Part shown: positions 17,204 to 26,719 of the stretch, one piece after another | Numbering within the stretch: position 1 is the first letter of the stretch | How the letters are laid out: each line of letters opens with the position of its first letter | NCBI GenBank assembly: GCA_963676045.1 | Contig: OY780938.1 | Location: 1,302,001 to 1,366,000 of the forward strand | Source: Methanogranum sp963676045 | GTDB lineage: Archaea; Thermoplasmatota; Thermoplasmata; Methanomassiliicoccales; Methanomethylophilaceae | Direction: 5' to 3' | DNA length: 64,000 nucleotides | Translations under genes and position numbers: made by a program | Notes under the pieces: generated by a model | What the model saw: only the letters and a program-made list of their open reading frames with translations | Databases searched by the model: none | Told to the model about the DNA's origin: nothing

Positions 17204-17480
17204 AGAGTACATCATCCCCGTCGACATCGAAAAGCCCAATTCTAGCACCGCAGTCAAGCCAGCCATGTGCGTAGTTGACGGCAGCAAAGGCAGTCACAAG
17301 ATCGCCCTCTTCTCTAAAGTGCTTTGCATCATTGTAATATGAGGTTGCCATTTTCAAGAAGTCGTCAGCTAATCTTTTGTTGTATGAGCGATCGGGCGCT
17401 GCAATCTTAAGTTTATTCAGGGCTCTATTTGTTATCTCTAGATATCGATCGATCTTTTCATTCGTTATCGTATTCTGCAT
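17187..17480 (-). CDS. DUF357 family protein
   Basis: A small helical archaeal protein of about 97 residues with the DUF357 pattern AFAAVNYAHGWLDCGARIGLF near the C-terminus; its function is unknown. The frame extends to 17537, but that would run through the prs promoter. The ATG at 17480 lies about 26 bp downstream of a TTTTAT box, so it is preferred. The 3' end overlaps the convergent pantoate kinase gene by 17 bp. Confidence 0.82.
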   Translation of the reverse strand: MQNTITNEKIDRYLEITNRALNKLKIAAPDRSYNKRLADDFLKMATSYYNDAKHFREEGDLVTAFAAVNYAHGWLDCGARIGLFDVDGDDVLFTLFE

Positions 17481-17536
17481 AGTTCGCTTTATGTCTTGGG
17501 TCGATAAAATCCTTATGTCCTTTGTTCGGAAGCGCA

Positions 17537-17546
17537 TTTATTATAA
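17537..17546 (+). promoter_or_regulatory. TATA box of prs
   Basis: TTTATTATAA lies about 26 bp before the prs ATG at 17567, predicting a leaderless transcript. It sits in the divergent gap shared with the DUF357 gene. Confidence 0.6.
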
Positions 17547-17566
17547 TACTTTGCGATGACGATATT

Positions 17567-18424
17567 ATGATAGTAATCGGAGGTTCTTCTTCCAGAGACC
17601 TCGCCAAGGAAACAGCATCGATAATCGGTTGCCCATATATTCAGGCAGCATCGATGAGATTCCCTGACGGTGAATGTTATGTTAGGATCGATAGCGAATC
17701 CTTAGATGATGATGTCATCATCATCCAAAACACATACCCAGACCCCTGCATGATCGAGATGTTCCTACTTCAGAATGCTGTTAGGAACATGGGTGCAAGG
17801 TCTATCACTCTGGTGATACCTTATTTCGGATATGCCAGGCAGGATAGGATATTCAAGCCTGGAGAGGCAGAGAGCGCAAAAGTCATGTGTAAGCATCTGA
17901 ATCTCAATTGTGACAGAGTCTTCACGATAGACATACACAAGGAGACGACTCTGGATCATTTCACCTGTCCACATAAGGACCTAAAAGCAGCTTCGGCGAT
18001 CGCTGATTACTTCAATAAGAAGAACATCGATCTGGTATTGTCGCCAGACATAGGTGCGGCAGGACGTGCAAAGGATGTCGGTGAGAGGTTGGGAGTGCAA
18101 TACGATCATCTTGAGAAAACACGTCTTTCCGGGTTCGATGTGCGCATCGCTCCTGCCAATATGGATTGCAGAGGGAAGAACATACTGATTGTCGATGATA
18201 TGATATCAACCGGATCAACAATAATCGCGGCAAAGCAGGCACTTGTAGAAGCGGGCGCAAACACAGTATCAGTTGCATGCACTCACGGCGTATTTGTGAG
18301 CAATGCTCTGGAAAAGCTAAGAGGTAATTCTCTAGATGTGGTGATGTGTTGCAACACATTGGAGAACAATGCCTCTTTGATATCTGTAGCGCCAATGTTG
18401 GCAAAATCTTTGATGGAGAAATGA
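17567..18424 (+). CDS. prs: ribose-phosphate pyrophosphokinase
   Basis: Makes PRPP from ribose 5-phosphate and ATP, feeding purine and pyrimidine synthesis. The 285 residues are typical of the short archaeal enzyme. The motif FPDGECYVRI, the flexible-loop region PYFGYARQDRIFKPGE, the metal-binding DIHKETTLDHF and the PRPP loop VDDMISTGSTI are all present. It is the first gene of a probable prs-proS-trmI transcript. Confidence 0.95.
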   Translation: MIVIGGSSSRDLAKETASIIGCPYIQAASMRFPDGECYVRIDSESLDDDVIIIQNTYPDPCMIEMFLLQNAVRNMGARSITLVIPYFGYARQDRIFKPGEAESAKVMCKHLNLNCDRVFTIDIHKETTLDHFTCPHKDLKAASAIADYFNKKNIDLVLSPDIGAAGRAKDVGERLGVQYDHLEKTRLSGFDVRIAPANMDCRGKNILIVDDMISTGSTIIAAKQALVEAGANTVSVACTHGVFVSNALEKLRGNSLDVVMCCNTLENNASLISVAPMLAKSLMEK

Positions 18425-18428
18425 TTTT

Positions 18429-19832
18429 ATGCAGAAAGAGGAGAATTTCAACGAATGGTACAATGAGATCGTAGAAAAGGCGAACCTTTCCGATAAGAGA
18501 TACCCCATCAAAGGGATGAATGTATGGACCCCTTATGGATGGAAGATAATGAGGATGATCGATACATACATAAGGGAAGAGTTGGACGCAACAGGACACG
18601 ATGAGGTGTGTTTTCCTTTAATGATCCCTGAGACAGAGTTCAAAAAGGAAAAAGACCATATCAAAGGATTCGATTCCGAGGTCTACTGGGTCACTCATGC
18701 GGGATTGAATGAGTTGGATGTTCGTCTGGTCATAAGGCCAACTTCTGAGACCGCCATGTATCCAATATTTTCATTGTGGATAAGGTCCCATCAGGATCTT
18801 CCTTTGAAGGTGTATCAGATAGTCAACACATTCCGTTATGAGACAAAACAGACAAGGGCATTCATCAGGGTCCGCGAGATACATTTCTTCGAATCACACA
18901 CTTGTCACGAATCAGAAGAGGATGCGCAGAGACAGATAGACGAGGATGTCGAAATTCTTGCAAAGGTCGCTAAGAGATTGTGCCTCCCTTACACGTTATC
19001 TGTACGTACTGAATGGGACAAATTCCCAGGCGCTCATTATACAGTAGGTATCGATACCGTTATGCCAAATGGAAAGACATTGCAGATAGGTTCCATACAT
19101 CACTATCGTACCAATTTCTCAGAGCCATACGATATAACTTTCGAGGATGATGATGGAGAGCATAAGTTCGTCCATCAGACCACATACGGCATGAGCGAGC
19201 GTCTTCTTGGTGCTGTCATCGGCGTCCATGCCGATGACAAGGGGCTGGTAATGCCTCCCGAGATAGCATCGTTCCAGATCGTGATAATCCCGATACTGTC
19301 AAAGAACAATTCAGATATGGTCACTGCCGAGGCACAAAGATTGTACAGCACCTTGGTCAGCTCCGGCCTCCGTGTCAAATTGGATGACAGGGATGCTAGA
19401 CCAGGCAGCAAGTATTATGATTGGGAGATAAAGGGCGTGCCACTACGTTTGGAATTGGGCGGCAGGGACATCGAGAACAAAGTGGTGACGTTCGTCAGAA
19501 GGGATAGCGGTGAGAAAGGGACCATGGATCTCGAGACCGTGTCCGAAGGTGCGAGATTGATGTTGAAGGTAATAGCGGATTCAATGTATTCCAAAGCTAA
19601 AGTGATACAGGAATGCCACATGCAGGACATACAAAGCGTAGACAATGTTCCAGAGGACAAGATATTGAGGTTCGGCTGGTGCGGATCTCCGGAGTGCGGC
19701 CATGCATTCGAGGAGAAATTCGACATCAAGATCCTGGGGCATACATATGGGTCAAAGAACAGATTCAAAGGAAAGTGCATAATCTGCGGTAAAGACACCG
19801 AAAAGCAGGTAATGTCTGCACACACGATGTGA
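18429..19832 (+). CDS. proS: prolyl-tRNA synthetase, archaeal/eukaryal type
   Basis: Class II aminoacyl-tRNA synthetase of 467 residues. Motif 2 is seen in QIVNTFRYETKQTRAFIRVREI, with the TSE loop in IRPTSETAMYPI. The anticodon-binding domain follows, then a C-terminal zinc domain with Cys pairs in GWCGSPECGH and KCIICGK. This architecture belongs to the archaeal/eukaryal ProS class, which lacks the bacterial editing insertion. The gene starts 5 bp after prs. Confidence 0.96.
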   Translation: MQKEENFNEWYNEIVEKANLSDKRYPIKGMNVWTPYGWKIMRMIDTYIREELDATGHDEVCFPLMIPETEFKKEKDHIKGFDSEVYWVTHAGLNELDVRLVIRPTSETAMYPIFSLWIRSHQDLPLKVYQIVNTFRYETKQTRAFIRVREIHFFESHTCHESEEDAQRQIDEDVEILAKVAKRLCLPYTLSVRTEWDKFPGAHYTVGIDTVMPNGKTLQIGSIHHYRTNFSEPYDITFEDDDGEHKFVHQTTYGMSERLLGAVIGVHADDKGLVMPPEIASFQIVIIPILSKNNSDMVTAEAQRLYSTLVSSGLRVKLDDRDARPGSKYYDWEIKGVPLRLELGGRDIENKVVTFVRRDSGEKGTMDLETVSEGARLMLKVIADSMYSKAKVIQECHMQDIQSVDNVPEDKILRFGWCGSPECGHAFEEKFDIKILGHTYGSKNRFKGKCIICGKDTEKQVMSAHTM

Positions 19833-19836
19833 TTTG

Positions 19837-20598
19837 ATGATCGGTGCAGATGAGCTCATTTATCTTCTAGATCAGTCGGGTAAAAGGACTTGGATAAGGA
19901 CTGAGCCCAAGATGTTGAAGATTTCCTCGCTAGGTACTATAGATGGTTCGAGACTTATAGGACTGGAGGACGGTTCTCGCATAGAGATCGTTGGCAAGGA
20001 ATATACTATCTTCAGACCAGGTGCCATAGAGCTCATCGAATCTCTCGACAGGGGCGCCCAAATAATAACCCCCAAGGATGCTGCCACCATATTGATGAAT
20101 TGCGACGTGAAGGCAGGAGACCTCGTGCTGGAAGTAGGTGCCGGATCGGGAGGATTGACCACTGCCCTGCTGAACGCGGTAGCGCCTTTGGGAAAGGTGA
20201 TAACCGTCGAATTCAGAGAGGAGAATGCGCAGCGTGCATTGAAGAATGTCCGTCGTAATGGAATGGACAAATACTGGTCACCGATAATAGGCGATGCGAG
20301 AGATGCCGATGTCGGTGAAATAATGGCCGATGTTCTCACAATGGACATGCCAGACCCTTGGTTGGCCTTGGACAATCTGGCACCCCATCTGAGAAGTGGA
20401 GGCAGATTGTGTGCATACGTTCCAAATGCCAATCAGGCAGAATCCATTGTAAATGCCCTTCGTGAGAAAGGTTTTGCGGAAGTATACGCTCTGGAGAACC
20501 TACAGAGAGGGCTAGAGGTGCATCCGGGAGGGGTAAGGCCATCCTTCGAGATGCTAGGACATACAGGATATTTGATATTCGCAAGAAAAAGATTGTAA
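19837..20598 (+). CDS. trmI: tRNA (adenine-N1)-methyltransferase TrmI
   Basis: SAM-dependent enzyme forming m1A at positions 57/58 of the T loop in archaeal tRNAs. The N-terminal barrel is followed by the class I fold with LEVGAGSGGLTTALL (motif I) near residue 98, VEFREEN, and the catalytic-region Asp in LTMDMPDPW. The ATG at 19837 is used; a TTG lies just before it. It sits 4 bp after proS and is probably co-transcribed. Confidence 0.9.
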   Translation: MIGADELIYLLDQSGKRTWIRTEPKMLKISSLGTIDGSRLIGLEDGSRIEIVGKEYTIFRPGAIELIESLDRGAQIITPKDAATILMNCDVKAGDLVLEVGAGSGGLTTALLNAVAPLGKVITVEFREENAQRALKNVRRNGMDKYWSPIIGDARDADVGEIMADVLTMDMPDPWLALDNLAPHLRSGGRLCAYVPNANQAESIVNALREKGFAEVYALENLQRGLEVHPGGVRPSFEMLGHTGYLIFARKRL

Positions 20599-20622
20599 TG
20601 GGCAATCCCTTCCCCTCGCAAT

Positions 20623-20634
20623 CTTTTATTTATA
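20623..20634 (+). promoter_or_regulatory. TATA box of the purSLQ operon
   Basis: CTTTTATTTATA is centred about 26 bp before the purS ATG, so the operon mRNA probably starts at the start codon. Confidence 0.6.
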
Positions 20635-20654
20635 CGCGTGCAATACAATCAGTA

Positions 20655-20894
20655 ATGGCAGTAATCGAGATCAGAATCGAGCTCAAGAAAGGCGTTGCCG
20701 ATCCTGAGGGAATGAATACGAAGAAGACACTCGAGTCCCTTGGTTTTGAGGGGATCGAGAACGTTAGAACCATAAAGATGTTCGAGCTCACGCTTGATAT
20801 GCCTGCAGATAAGGCTAAACAGAAGGGCGAGGATATGTGCAAGAGACTTCTGGCCAATCCTGTTATACAGAGTTACACTGTGACTGTGAGATGA
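20655..20894 (+). CDS. purS: FGAM synthase subunit PurS
   Basis: Small structural subunit (79 residues) of phosphoribosylformylglycinamidine synthase, which bridges PurL and PurQ. The IRIELKKGVADPEG start and the alternating strand-helix pattern ending in YTVTVR match PurS. It is the first gene of purS-purL-purQ, with purL starting 5 bp later. Confidence 0.93.
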   Translation: MAVIEIRIELKKGVADPEGMNTKKTLESLGFEGIENVRTIKMFELTLDMPADKAKQKGEDMCKRLLANPVIQSYTVTVR

Positions 20895-20898
20895 AGCA

Positions 20899-23232
20899 AT
20901 GTCCAAAGGACCTATGATAAAGAAAGATGTTTCATTCCAGCTCTATGAAGTGAATATACTTGATGCTGATGATAATGGACTGATTAAGATCTCAACGGAT
21001 ATGAGCTTGAGCCTCTCCTTGGAAGAGATGAAGACGATAAAGGACTATTTCATCAAAGAGAAGAGGAATCCAACAGACGTCGAGATGCAAGCTCTTGGTC
21101 AAGCTTGGAGCGAACATTGCTGTTACAAGAGCTCCAAACCAATTCTAAAGGAATTCGTTTTTGGAATCGAGCGTGATGATGTGCTGTCCAGAGGAGACGC
21201 TGGAGTGATGGTGTTCGATGATGATTACGGATATGCATTGAGGGTCGAGAGCCATAATCACCCCTCAGCGATAGAACCCTACGGCGGGGCAGCCACAGGG
21301 ATCGGAGGGATATTGAGGGACGTTGTATGCATGGGTGCACAACCGATAGCTTTGGCAGACCCATTGTGCTTTGGCCCAATAGATAAGAAAGATGAGATGC
21401 CAAAGGGGATAAAGCATCCGCGCTATCTTGTAGGAGGCGTTGTCGCAGGTATAAGGGACTATGGTAACCGTTGTGGTATACCAACAGTGACAGGAGGCTT
21501 CTTTTTCGATGAAAGGTACACAGGCAACTGCCTTGTGAACGTAGGATGCTTCGGCATAGTCAAAAGGAAGGACCTGGCAAAGAATTATGTCGGTGGTCCG
21601 GGGGAGATACTCATACTCATCGGAGGACGTACTGGAAGAGATGGTATCCACGGTGTGAATTTCGCATCAAAAGACCTCACTTCAACATCCCAGGACGATT
21701 CTAGAGGTGCTGTCCAATTAGGTGACCCGATCACAAAGGAGCCTGTCATCCACGCATGTTTCGAGGTAAATGCGAAGCATCTCATAACCGGAATGAAGGA
21801 CCTCGGGGGAGGAGGTCTGAGCTGTGTAGTTGGAGAGATGGCCTTGGGCGGAGGCTGTGGAGCAGACGTAGACCTGGAAAAGGTGCCATTAAAAGAAACC
21901 GGGCTCGCACCTTGGGAGATATGGGTCTCGGAATCGCAGGAGCGCATGATGTGCAGCTGCAGGCCAGAGAATGTCGACAAGGTTCTCGAGATATTCGACA
22001 TGTGGGATGTTCTGGCTACACCGATAGGAAAGACCACCGATGTACCCCGTACTCGCATATTCTGGCATGGCAAAGAGATATTCGATATGGATCTGGAATT
22101 CCTAACAGGGGGTCCGGTGTATCATAGGCCGTACGTCCTTCCAAAGGTGTACACGAAGGTCAATGAGAGATTCCCGAAGATACCAGGGGACACAGAGGTA
22201 ATATTATCCTTGTTATCTGATCTCAATGTGGCATCCAAGGAATGGGCGATAAGGCAATATGACCACGAGGTTCGTGGTTCCACGGTGATACACCCGATGG
22301 TAGGTAAGATGAACGAGACAGGACCTGGGGACGCAGCCGTCTTGATGCCTGTTCCTGGCAGATGGAAGGGGCTCGCGATCGCGACAGGTTGCAATCCTTG
22401 GTTCACTTCAGGTGACCCTTACAATGGCGGAATGGCATGTATTGATGAGGCCTGCCGTAATCTGGTAGCTGTCGGTGCAAGGCCCAACGCTTTCACAGAT
22501 TGCTTAAATTTTGGAAACCCTGAGAAGCCCGAGAGATTGGGTGAGTTAAGGGAGGCGGTCAGAGGTATAGGAACGATCGCAAAAGGATTGGGCATCCCTA
22601 TACCATCTGGTAATGTTAGTCTATACAACGAGGCTCCAGGAGGAATATACATCCTGCCCACTCCGATGATAGTGGGATGCGGACTCATCGATGACGTAAG
22701 GAAGGCCATAACCGCAGATATGAAAAAAGTAGGGTCGTGTCTTTACGTAGTAGGGGACACCAAAGACGAGATGGGAGCATCGCTGCTATTCCGTAAATAC
22801 GGAGGAAAGGAAGGACAGGTGCCTGTTGTAGATGTACCGCATCTCAAAGTACTCATGGACAAGCTTTTAGAGGCAATGGACAAGGGACTTGTATTGAGCT
22901 GTCATGATTGTTCGGATGGAGGATTGGCCGTCGCAGTGGCCGAGATGTGCATATCCGGACAGATAGGTGCAGAGATAGATCTCGCTGCGTTGGGAGATCT
23001 GGAAATGCGCATAAAATTGTATTCCGAGAGCAATTCACGTTGGATCGTCGAAATAAATGGCAAGGACGCATCAAACTTCGAGAAGATACTAGGCGATGAT
23101 GCAAAATGCATCGGGATATCGAAAGGCGATAAGTTGAAGATAAAGGGTTCGAAGGTGGAAATACCGTTATCTGACATGAGAAAGGCCTGGAACGATCCCA
23201 TTTGGAAGATCATGGGAGGTGCTTCACAATGA
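20899..23232 (+). CDS. purL: FGAM synthase subunit PurL
   Basis: ATP-dependent synthetase subunit (777 residues) that converts FGAR to FGAM with ammonia delivered by PurQ. It shows AWSEHCCYKSSKP near residue 70, VESHNHPSAIEPYGGAATG, the tandem AIRS-like halves, and SCHDCSDGGLAVAVAEM near the C-terminus. The length is that of the small PurL type, which works with separate PurS and PurQ, both present here. It overlaps purQ by 4 nt. Confidence 0.97.
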   Translation: MSKGPMIKKDVSFQLYEVNILDADDNGLIKISTDMSLSLSLEEMKTIKDYFIKEKRNPTDVEMQALGQAWSEHCCYKSSKPILKEFVFGIERDDVLSRGDAGVMVFDDDYGYALRVESHNHPSAIEPYGGAATGIGGILRDVVCMGAQPIALADPLCFGPIDKKDEMPKGIKHPRYLVGGVVAGIRDYGNRCGIPTVTGGFFFDERYTGNCLVNVGCFGIVKRKDLAKNYVGGPGEILILIGGRTGRDGIHGVNFASKDLTSTSQDDSRGAVQLGDPITKEPVIHACFEVNAKHLITGMKDLGGGGLSCVVGEMALGGGCGADVDLEKVPLKETGLAPWEIWVSESQERMMCSCRPENVDKVLEIFDMWDVLATPIGKTTDVPRTRIFWHGKEIFDMDLEFLTGGPVYHRPYVLPKVYTKVNERFPKIPGDTEVILSLLSDLNVASKEWAIRQYDHEVRGSTVIHPMVGKMNETGPGDAAVLMPVPGRWKGLAIATGCNPWFTSGDPYNGGMACIDEACRNLVAVGARPNAFTDCLNFGNPEKPERLGELREAVRGIGTIAKGLGIPIPSGNVSLYNEAPGGIYILPTPMIVGCGLIDDVRKAITADMKKVGSCLYVVGDTKDEMGASLLFRKYGGKEGQVPVVDVPHLKVLMDKLLEAMDKGLVLSCHDCSDGGLAVAVAEMCISGQIGAEIDLAALGDLEMRIKLYSESNSRWIVEINGKDASNFEKILGDDAKCIGISKGDKLKIKGSKVEIPLSDMRKAWNDPIWKIMGGASQ

Positions 23233-24038
23233 AAGATGTAAGGGTATGTGTCCTCAGGATCGAAGGAACCAATTGCGAGGATGAGATGGCGGAAGCCTTC
23301 AACATGGTAGGTGCAAGTGCAGAGAAGGTCCACCTCAAACAATTGTCTGGCGGGGTACCTCATGGATTGAGGCGCAATCTGGAGGATTATGATATTCTGG
23401 CCTTGCCTGGCGGATTCTCAGCGGGAGATTATGTCCGTGCTGGTGCCATATTCGCAGCAAGGATAAAATCATCCATGGGGCCTCAATTGAAGAGGTTCGT
23501 TGAAGCGGAGAAACCAGTTCTGGGAGTTTGCAACGGATTCCAGATATTGGTGGAATTGGGTCTTCTCCCGGCATTCGATGAGACGATGACATCAGAACCT
23601 ACGGCGGCTTTGTATACGAACGATTCAGCAAGGTTCGAATGTCGCCCGACCGTCCTTAGGAACGATAACAGAGGGAATTGCATTTTCACATCCGATATAG
23701 CTCCCAAGAGGATACTGGCGATACCTTCGGCACACGGAGAGGGCAAGCTGATGAGCATGGACCCAGATTTCATTCAAAAACTGGAAGACAACGATCAGAT
23801 AGTGTTCAGATATGTGGAACCAGATGGTTCTTCTCCGGATTATCCTTGGAATCCGAACGGGTCGCCTTCTGACATAGCAGGCATATGCAATCCTGCAGGT
23901 AATGTGCTCGGTATGATGCCACATCCCGAGCGTGTTATGACCAGGTTCACCCATACCGATTGGACGAGAGGATATGATTCCGCAGATGGGGATGGAAGGC
24001 CGATTTTCACATCTGTTATGAAATGTTTTTCAAAATGA
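23229..24038 (+). CDS. purQ: FGAM synthase glutaminase subunit PurQ
   Basis: Class I glutamine amidotransferase of about 269 residues. The nucleophile is the Cys in VLGVCNGFQIL and the His/Glu pair lies in MPHPERVM. It is somewhat longer than typical bacterial PurQ, as in many archaea. The ATGA overlap with purL favours the start at 23229 over an earlier in-frame codon. A strong hairpin follows the stop. Confidence 0.95.
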   Translation: MKDVRVCVLRIEGTNCEDEMAEAFNMVGASAEKVHLKQLSGGVPHGLRRNLEDYDILALPGGFSAGDYVRAGAIFAARIKSSMGPQLKRFVEAEKPVLGVCNGFQILVELGLLPAFDETMTSEPTAALYTNDSARFECRPTVLRNDNRGNCIFTSDIAPKRILAIPSAHGEGKLMSMDPDFIQKLEDNDQIVFRYVEPDGSSPDYPWNPNGSPSDIAGICNPAGNVLGMMPHPERVMTRFTHTDWTRGYDSADGDGRPIFTSVMKCFSK

Positions 24039-24044
24039 TTTTTC

Positions 24045-24070
24045 AATGGCCGGTGATCAAACCGGCCATT
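24045..24070. terminator. bidirectional hairpin terminator between purQ and ribK
   Basis: Perfect 10-bp stem AATGGCCGGT/ACCGGCCATT with a 6-nt loop, midway between two convergent genes. It can serve both strands: the plus strand continues with TTATGATATTTA, the minus strand with GAAAAATC. Confidence 0.75.
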
Positions 24071-24087
24071 TTATGATATTTACAGAA

Positions 24088-24756
24088 TCAAATGCTGACT
24101 CTCACATCGACACGATCGCCGTTACCGATGCTAAGGGTCCTTCTAAGGTGATAGTGGCATATTATCTCGATCACGTCTGCATAATGTGACCTTTCAGGTA
24201 CGACTATAGCACAGTCGATGTTCCTGATCTTTGCTTTATACGCAATAACGTTCCCGAAACTCCTGCCTTCGCTAATGAATCCGTCTATCATCTGTCCGGA
24301 TGTGCTTCTGATGACGTCAAGTTTTCCAATGTCATCTTTGTCTACAGTAATATTCAGTGTTCCTTCGAATGGTTTGAAGCCAAGTTTCTTTTCAAATTGG
24401 TCCATATATCCTGGCTGGCAGATGTAGTATCCGCCTTCTCCCATGCCCTCTGTCACTTTTCCATGGATCGTTATGTGGTCGGTCAATTCAAATATTCTGC
24501 GATATTCGTTATATTCTTTCTTAAGTTCTTCCACTCCGCGCGGGGTCAGTTTTATCCTTTGCCTTCTTGCCCCAAGATCGCGCACTATTAGTTTTTCATC
24601 CAATAGTTCGAGTATTCTTTTTGATGCAGATTGTTGACTCATCTCTAAAGTATCACCTAGTTCTCTTGATGATACTGCGATATAGTCGTCTATTCCGCCA
24701 AGCAATGCTATTTTCCTTAGTGCGAAAGTGTATTTTTCGTCCACATTGACGGTCAA
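24088..24756 (-). CDS. ribK: CTP-dependent riboflavin kinase with N-terminal winged helix
   Basis: Phosphorylates riboflavin to FMN using CTP, the archaeal route. Residues about 1-85 form a winged helix-turn-helix (LEMSQQSASKRILELLDEKLI). The kinase domain (DUF120) follows, with GKVTEGMGEGGYY, KLGFKPFEGTLNI and a C-terminal DVIEIICHYHLRRTL. The fusion suggests the protein may also act as a regulator, as RbkR does in other archaea. The start could be TTG at 24756 or GTG at 24744; the latter lies about 26 bp from a TTTAAAT box. Confidence 0.9.
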   Translation of the reverse strand: MTVNVDEKYTFALRKIALLGGIDDYIAVSSRELGDTLEMSQQSASKRILELLDEKLIVRDLGARRQRIKLTPRGVEELKKEYNEYRRIFELTDHITIHGKVTEGMGEGGYYICQPGYMDQFEKKLGFKPFEGTLNITVDKDDIGKLDVIRSTSGQMIDGFISEGRSFGNVIAYKAKIRNIDCAIVVPERSHYADVIEIICHYHLRRTLSIGNGDRVDVRVSI

Positions 24757-24821
24757 TTACTATGAGGATTTAAAGTTACCGTAATTTTGGTAATACGTAT
24801 AATTATGGTTATTAAATTAAA

Positions 24822-24835
24822 GGCCCCGAAGGGCC
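24822..24835 (-). terminator. UUCG-loop hairpin terminator
   Basis: In the minus-strand RNA this is GGCCC-UUCG-GGGCC, a stem with the extra-stable UUCG tetraloop, followed by UUUAAUUUAAU. It lies 8 bp after the stop of the 24843-25205 gene. Confidence 0.65.
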
Positions 24836-24842
24836 AGATGGT

Positions 24843-25205
24843 TTAAAGTTTAGAATCAAGCCATTTCTTGGATGAAGGCAAGATCTCGAGTATGATGATG
24901 CATATTGCAAACACCATCAGAACAATGCCGGCCCATAATTCAAAATATTCTGCCGCGGTGCATCCTGCGATGATACCAAGGTTCAAGAAAGATATGAAAA
25001 GTGCAACTCTCCATCCCCATTGACTATTCTTTGTGAATGCTCCTGCGAGCGCGAAGAATAAGACTGCGGTAAGCAAATACATCGAGGCTATTGTGAGAAG
25101 GCTTTCCTCATAATTGTTGAACAATCCTAAACAGGCAATGCTGAATGCGCCTCCGATGAGGCTCAGTACCAATGCTGTTTTGATTCCATTTGGGGTCACA
25201 GCCAT
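24843..25205 (-). CDS. small membrane protein
   Basis: A 120-residue protein with four predicted membrane helices and a short basic tail. I see no recognisable catalytic motif. It follows the DUF998 gene by 2 bp on the same strand, so the pair is co-transcribed and may act together at the membrane. Confidence 0.7.
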   Translation of the reverse strand: MAVTPNGIKTALVLSLIGGAFSIACLGLFNNYEESLLTIASMYLLTAVLFFALAGAFTKNSQWGWRVALFISFLNLGIIAGCTAAEYFELWAGIVLMVFAICIIILEILPSSKKWLDSKL

Positions 25206-25207
25206 TT

Positions 25208-25813
25208 TTACACATCCTTTTTACAATAGTTATTATTCGGTTTGGATAACATCATGTCCACCGCGGCTACGATCATAAATACCATGACGCCGATCGCTGA
25301 CCAGGCCTCGTATGTGGCGAATCCATCCTTTATGTGGATTCCCATCAGGGTTATCAGAAGCACGATAGGTACGGCGGCAAATACTTCATGCCCGTTCATC
25401 CAGAACCCTCCAGCGTAGAGACACATGGCGATGAGGACGAAGAATCCCATGAGTAATGCCACGTGATTGTGCGGATCTCCATTTCCAACATCTTCGGTTA
25501 CTATGCCAACAAGGAACAGAAACACCGCGCCGATGACGAGGAATATCCCGCCGGCGGAGATGCATTTGTTCTTTGAATATATTGTGGATGCAAATCCAAA
25601 TATAGCTAGGAATATGGCGGTCAGCATGCAGCAACCGTAATTGAAGAAGTATTTGGCATCTGTGTCTGATATCCCGAGGTCGGAAAGAGTGTTCTTTCCA
25701 AATACCCAAGAGGAATCGAGTGCGACGGCACAGATCCAAGAGATCGTGAACACAGCGATTGCTAGAATGCCGAACCAGGCGAACGCAATGTTGTGTGGAT
25801 TTTTCACTAACAT
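25208..25813 (-). CDS. DUF998 family membrane protein
   Basis: About 200 residues with six predicted membrane helices. The family-typical NTLSDLGIS motif occurs after the first helix, followed by FFNYGC in the next. DUF998 proteins are widespread in archaea and of unknown function. A relative of this domain forms the N-terminus of the protein encoded at 50522-52057. Confidence 0.78.
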   Translation of the reverse strand: MLVKNPHNIAFAWFGILAIAVFTISWICAVALDSSWVFGKNTLSDLGISDTDAKYFFNYGCCMLTAIFLAIFGFASTIYSKNKCISAGGIFLVIGAVFLFLVGIVTEDVGNGDPHNHVALLMGFFVLIAMCLYAGGFWMNGHEVFAAVPIVLLITLMGIHIKDGFATYEAWSAIGVMVFMIVAAVDMMLSKPNNNYCKKDV

Positions 25814-25894
25814 GAATCCTGAATCCTCATTGGGTTAAATTAGGTTTGTGTTGTCAGGATATAAGAAAATGTATATCGCTGTAACATATGGGTT

Positions 25895-26674
25895 ATGTCC
25901 GAGGATAAAATGAGGAATCTATTCTTTGTCGGGACCGCGGGTAGTGGAAAGAGTACATTGGTCGGAGCATTCAAGACTTGGCTCGAAGACAACAGTGTTG
26001 ATTCTATAATTGTTAATTTGGATCCCGGGGCAGAATCGTTGCCTTACAGGCCAGACATCGACATCAGGGAGTGGGTATCTATGAGTGAGGTAATGGCCGA
26101 GTATGGTTTGGGACCCAACGGGGCTCAGATCGTAGCAGCAGACCTGATGGCCATCAACATTAGGAAGATGATGGACATCGTCGATACATTCAAGACCGAT
26201 TATGTGCTGATCGATACGCCTGGTCAGTTAGAGCTGTTCGCTTTCAGAGAATCCTCAGAAAGGATAGTATCTGCATTCGGTAAGGATAAGTCCATGTTGA
26301 TCTATCTTTCAGACCCAACATTATGCAGGACACCGAACGGATTCATCTCTTCAATGATGCTATCTTCCATAGTCGAATTCAGACTTCAGATACCCACATT
26401 CAATCTTCTTTCAAAATCTGATATGTTCAAGGAAGAGGAGACCGAGAGGATCATACAGTGGTTTGAGAATTCAGATGTGCTATACGGGGATCTGATGGAT
26501 GAGATGGGAAACTCCGAGTCTGTAGTAGGTGTGGAATTGTTCAAAGCACTTGACAATATGGGCACTTTTGGTGAGATCCGTCCCGTATCTGCGCAGGAAG
26601 ACATAGGGTTGGGGGAGATATACGCCGCAGCTCAGTTGGAGTTTTTCGCGGGGGAAGATACATCGAGGGAATGA
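25895..26674 (+). CDS. GPN-loop GTPase
   Basis: Archaeal homologue of eukaryotic Gpn1-3, which assist RNA polymerase assembly. The 259 residues have the P-loop FFVGTAGSGKST near residue 11, the diagnostic Gly-Pro-Asn in YGLGPNGA near residue 71, switch II DTPGQLELF, and the specificity motif SKSD. The TGA stop codon lies in the loop of the following terminator hairpin. Confidence 0.93.
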   Translation: MSEDKMRNLFFVGTAGSGKSTLVGAFKTWLEDNSVDSIIVNLDPGAESLPYRPDIDIREWVSMSEVMAEYGLGPNGAQIVAADLMAINIRKMMDIVDTFKTDYVLIDTPGQLELFAFRESSERIVSAFGKDKSMLIYLSDPTLCRTPNGFISSMMLSSIVEFRLQIPTFNLLSKSDMFKEEETERIIQWFENSDVLYGDLMDEMGNSESVVGVELFKALDNMGTFGEIRPVSAQEDIGLGEIYAAAQLEFFAGEDTSRE

Positions 26675-26682
26675 TCCCTCGA
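26663..26682 (+). terminator. hairpin terminator enclosing the GPN stop codon
   Basis: Perfect 8-bp stem TCGAGGGA/TCCCTCGA with an ATGA loop; the TGA of the loop is the stop codon of the GPN gene. AT-rich sequence with long T-runs follows. Confidence 0.75.
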
Positions 26683-26719
26683 AAATAATTTTTTAAAATG
26701 TTTTTTTTAAAGGAATTGT

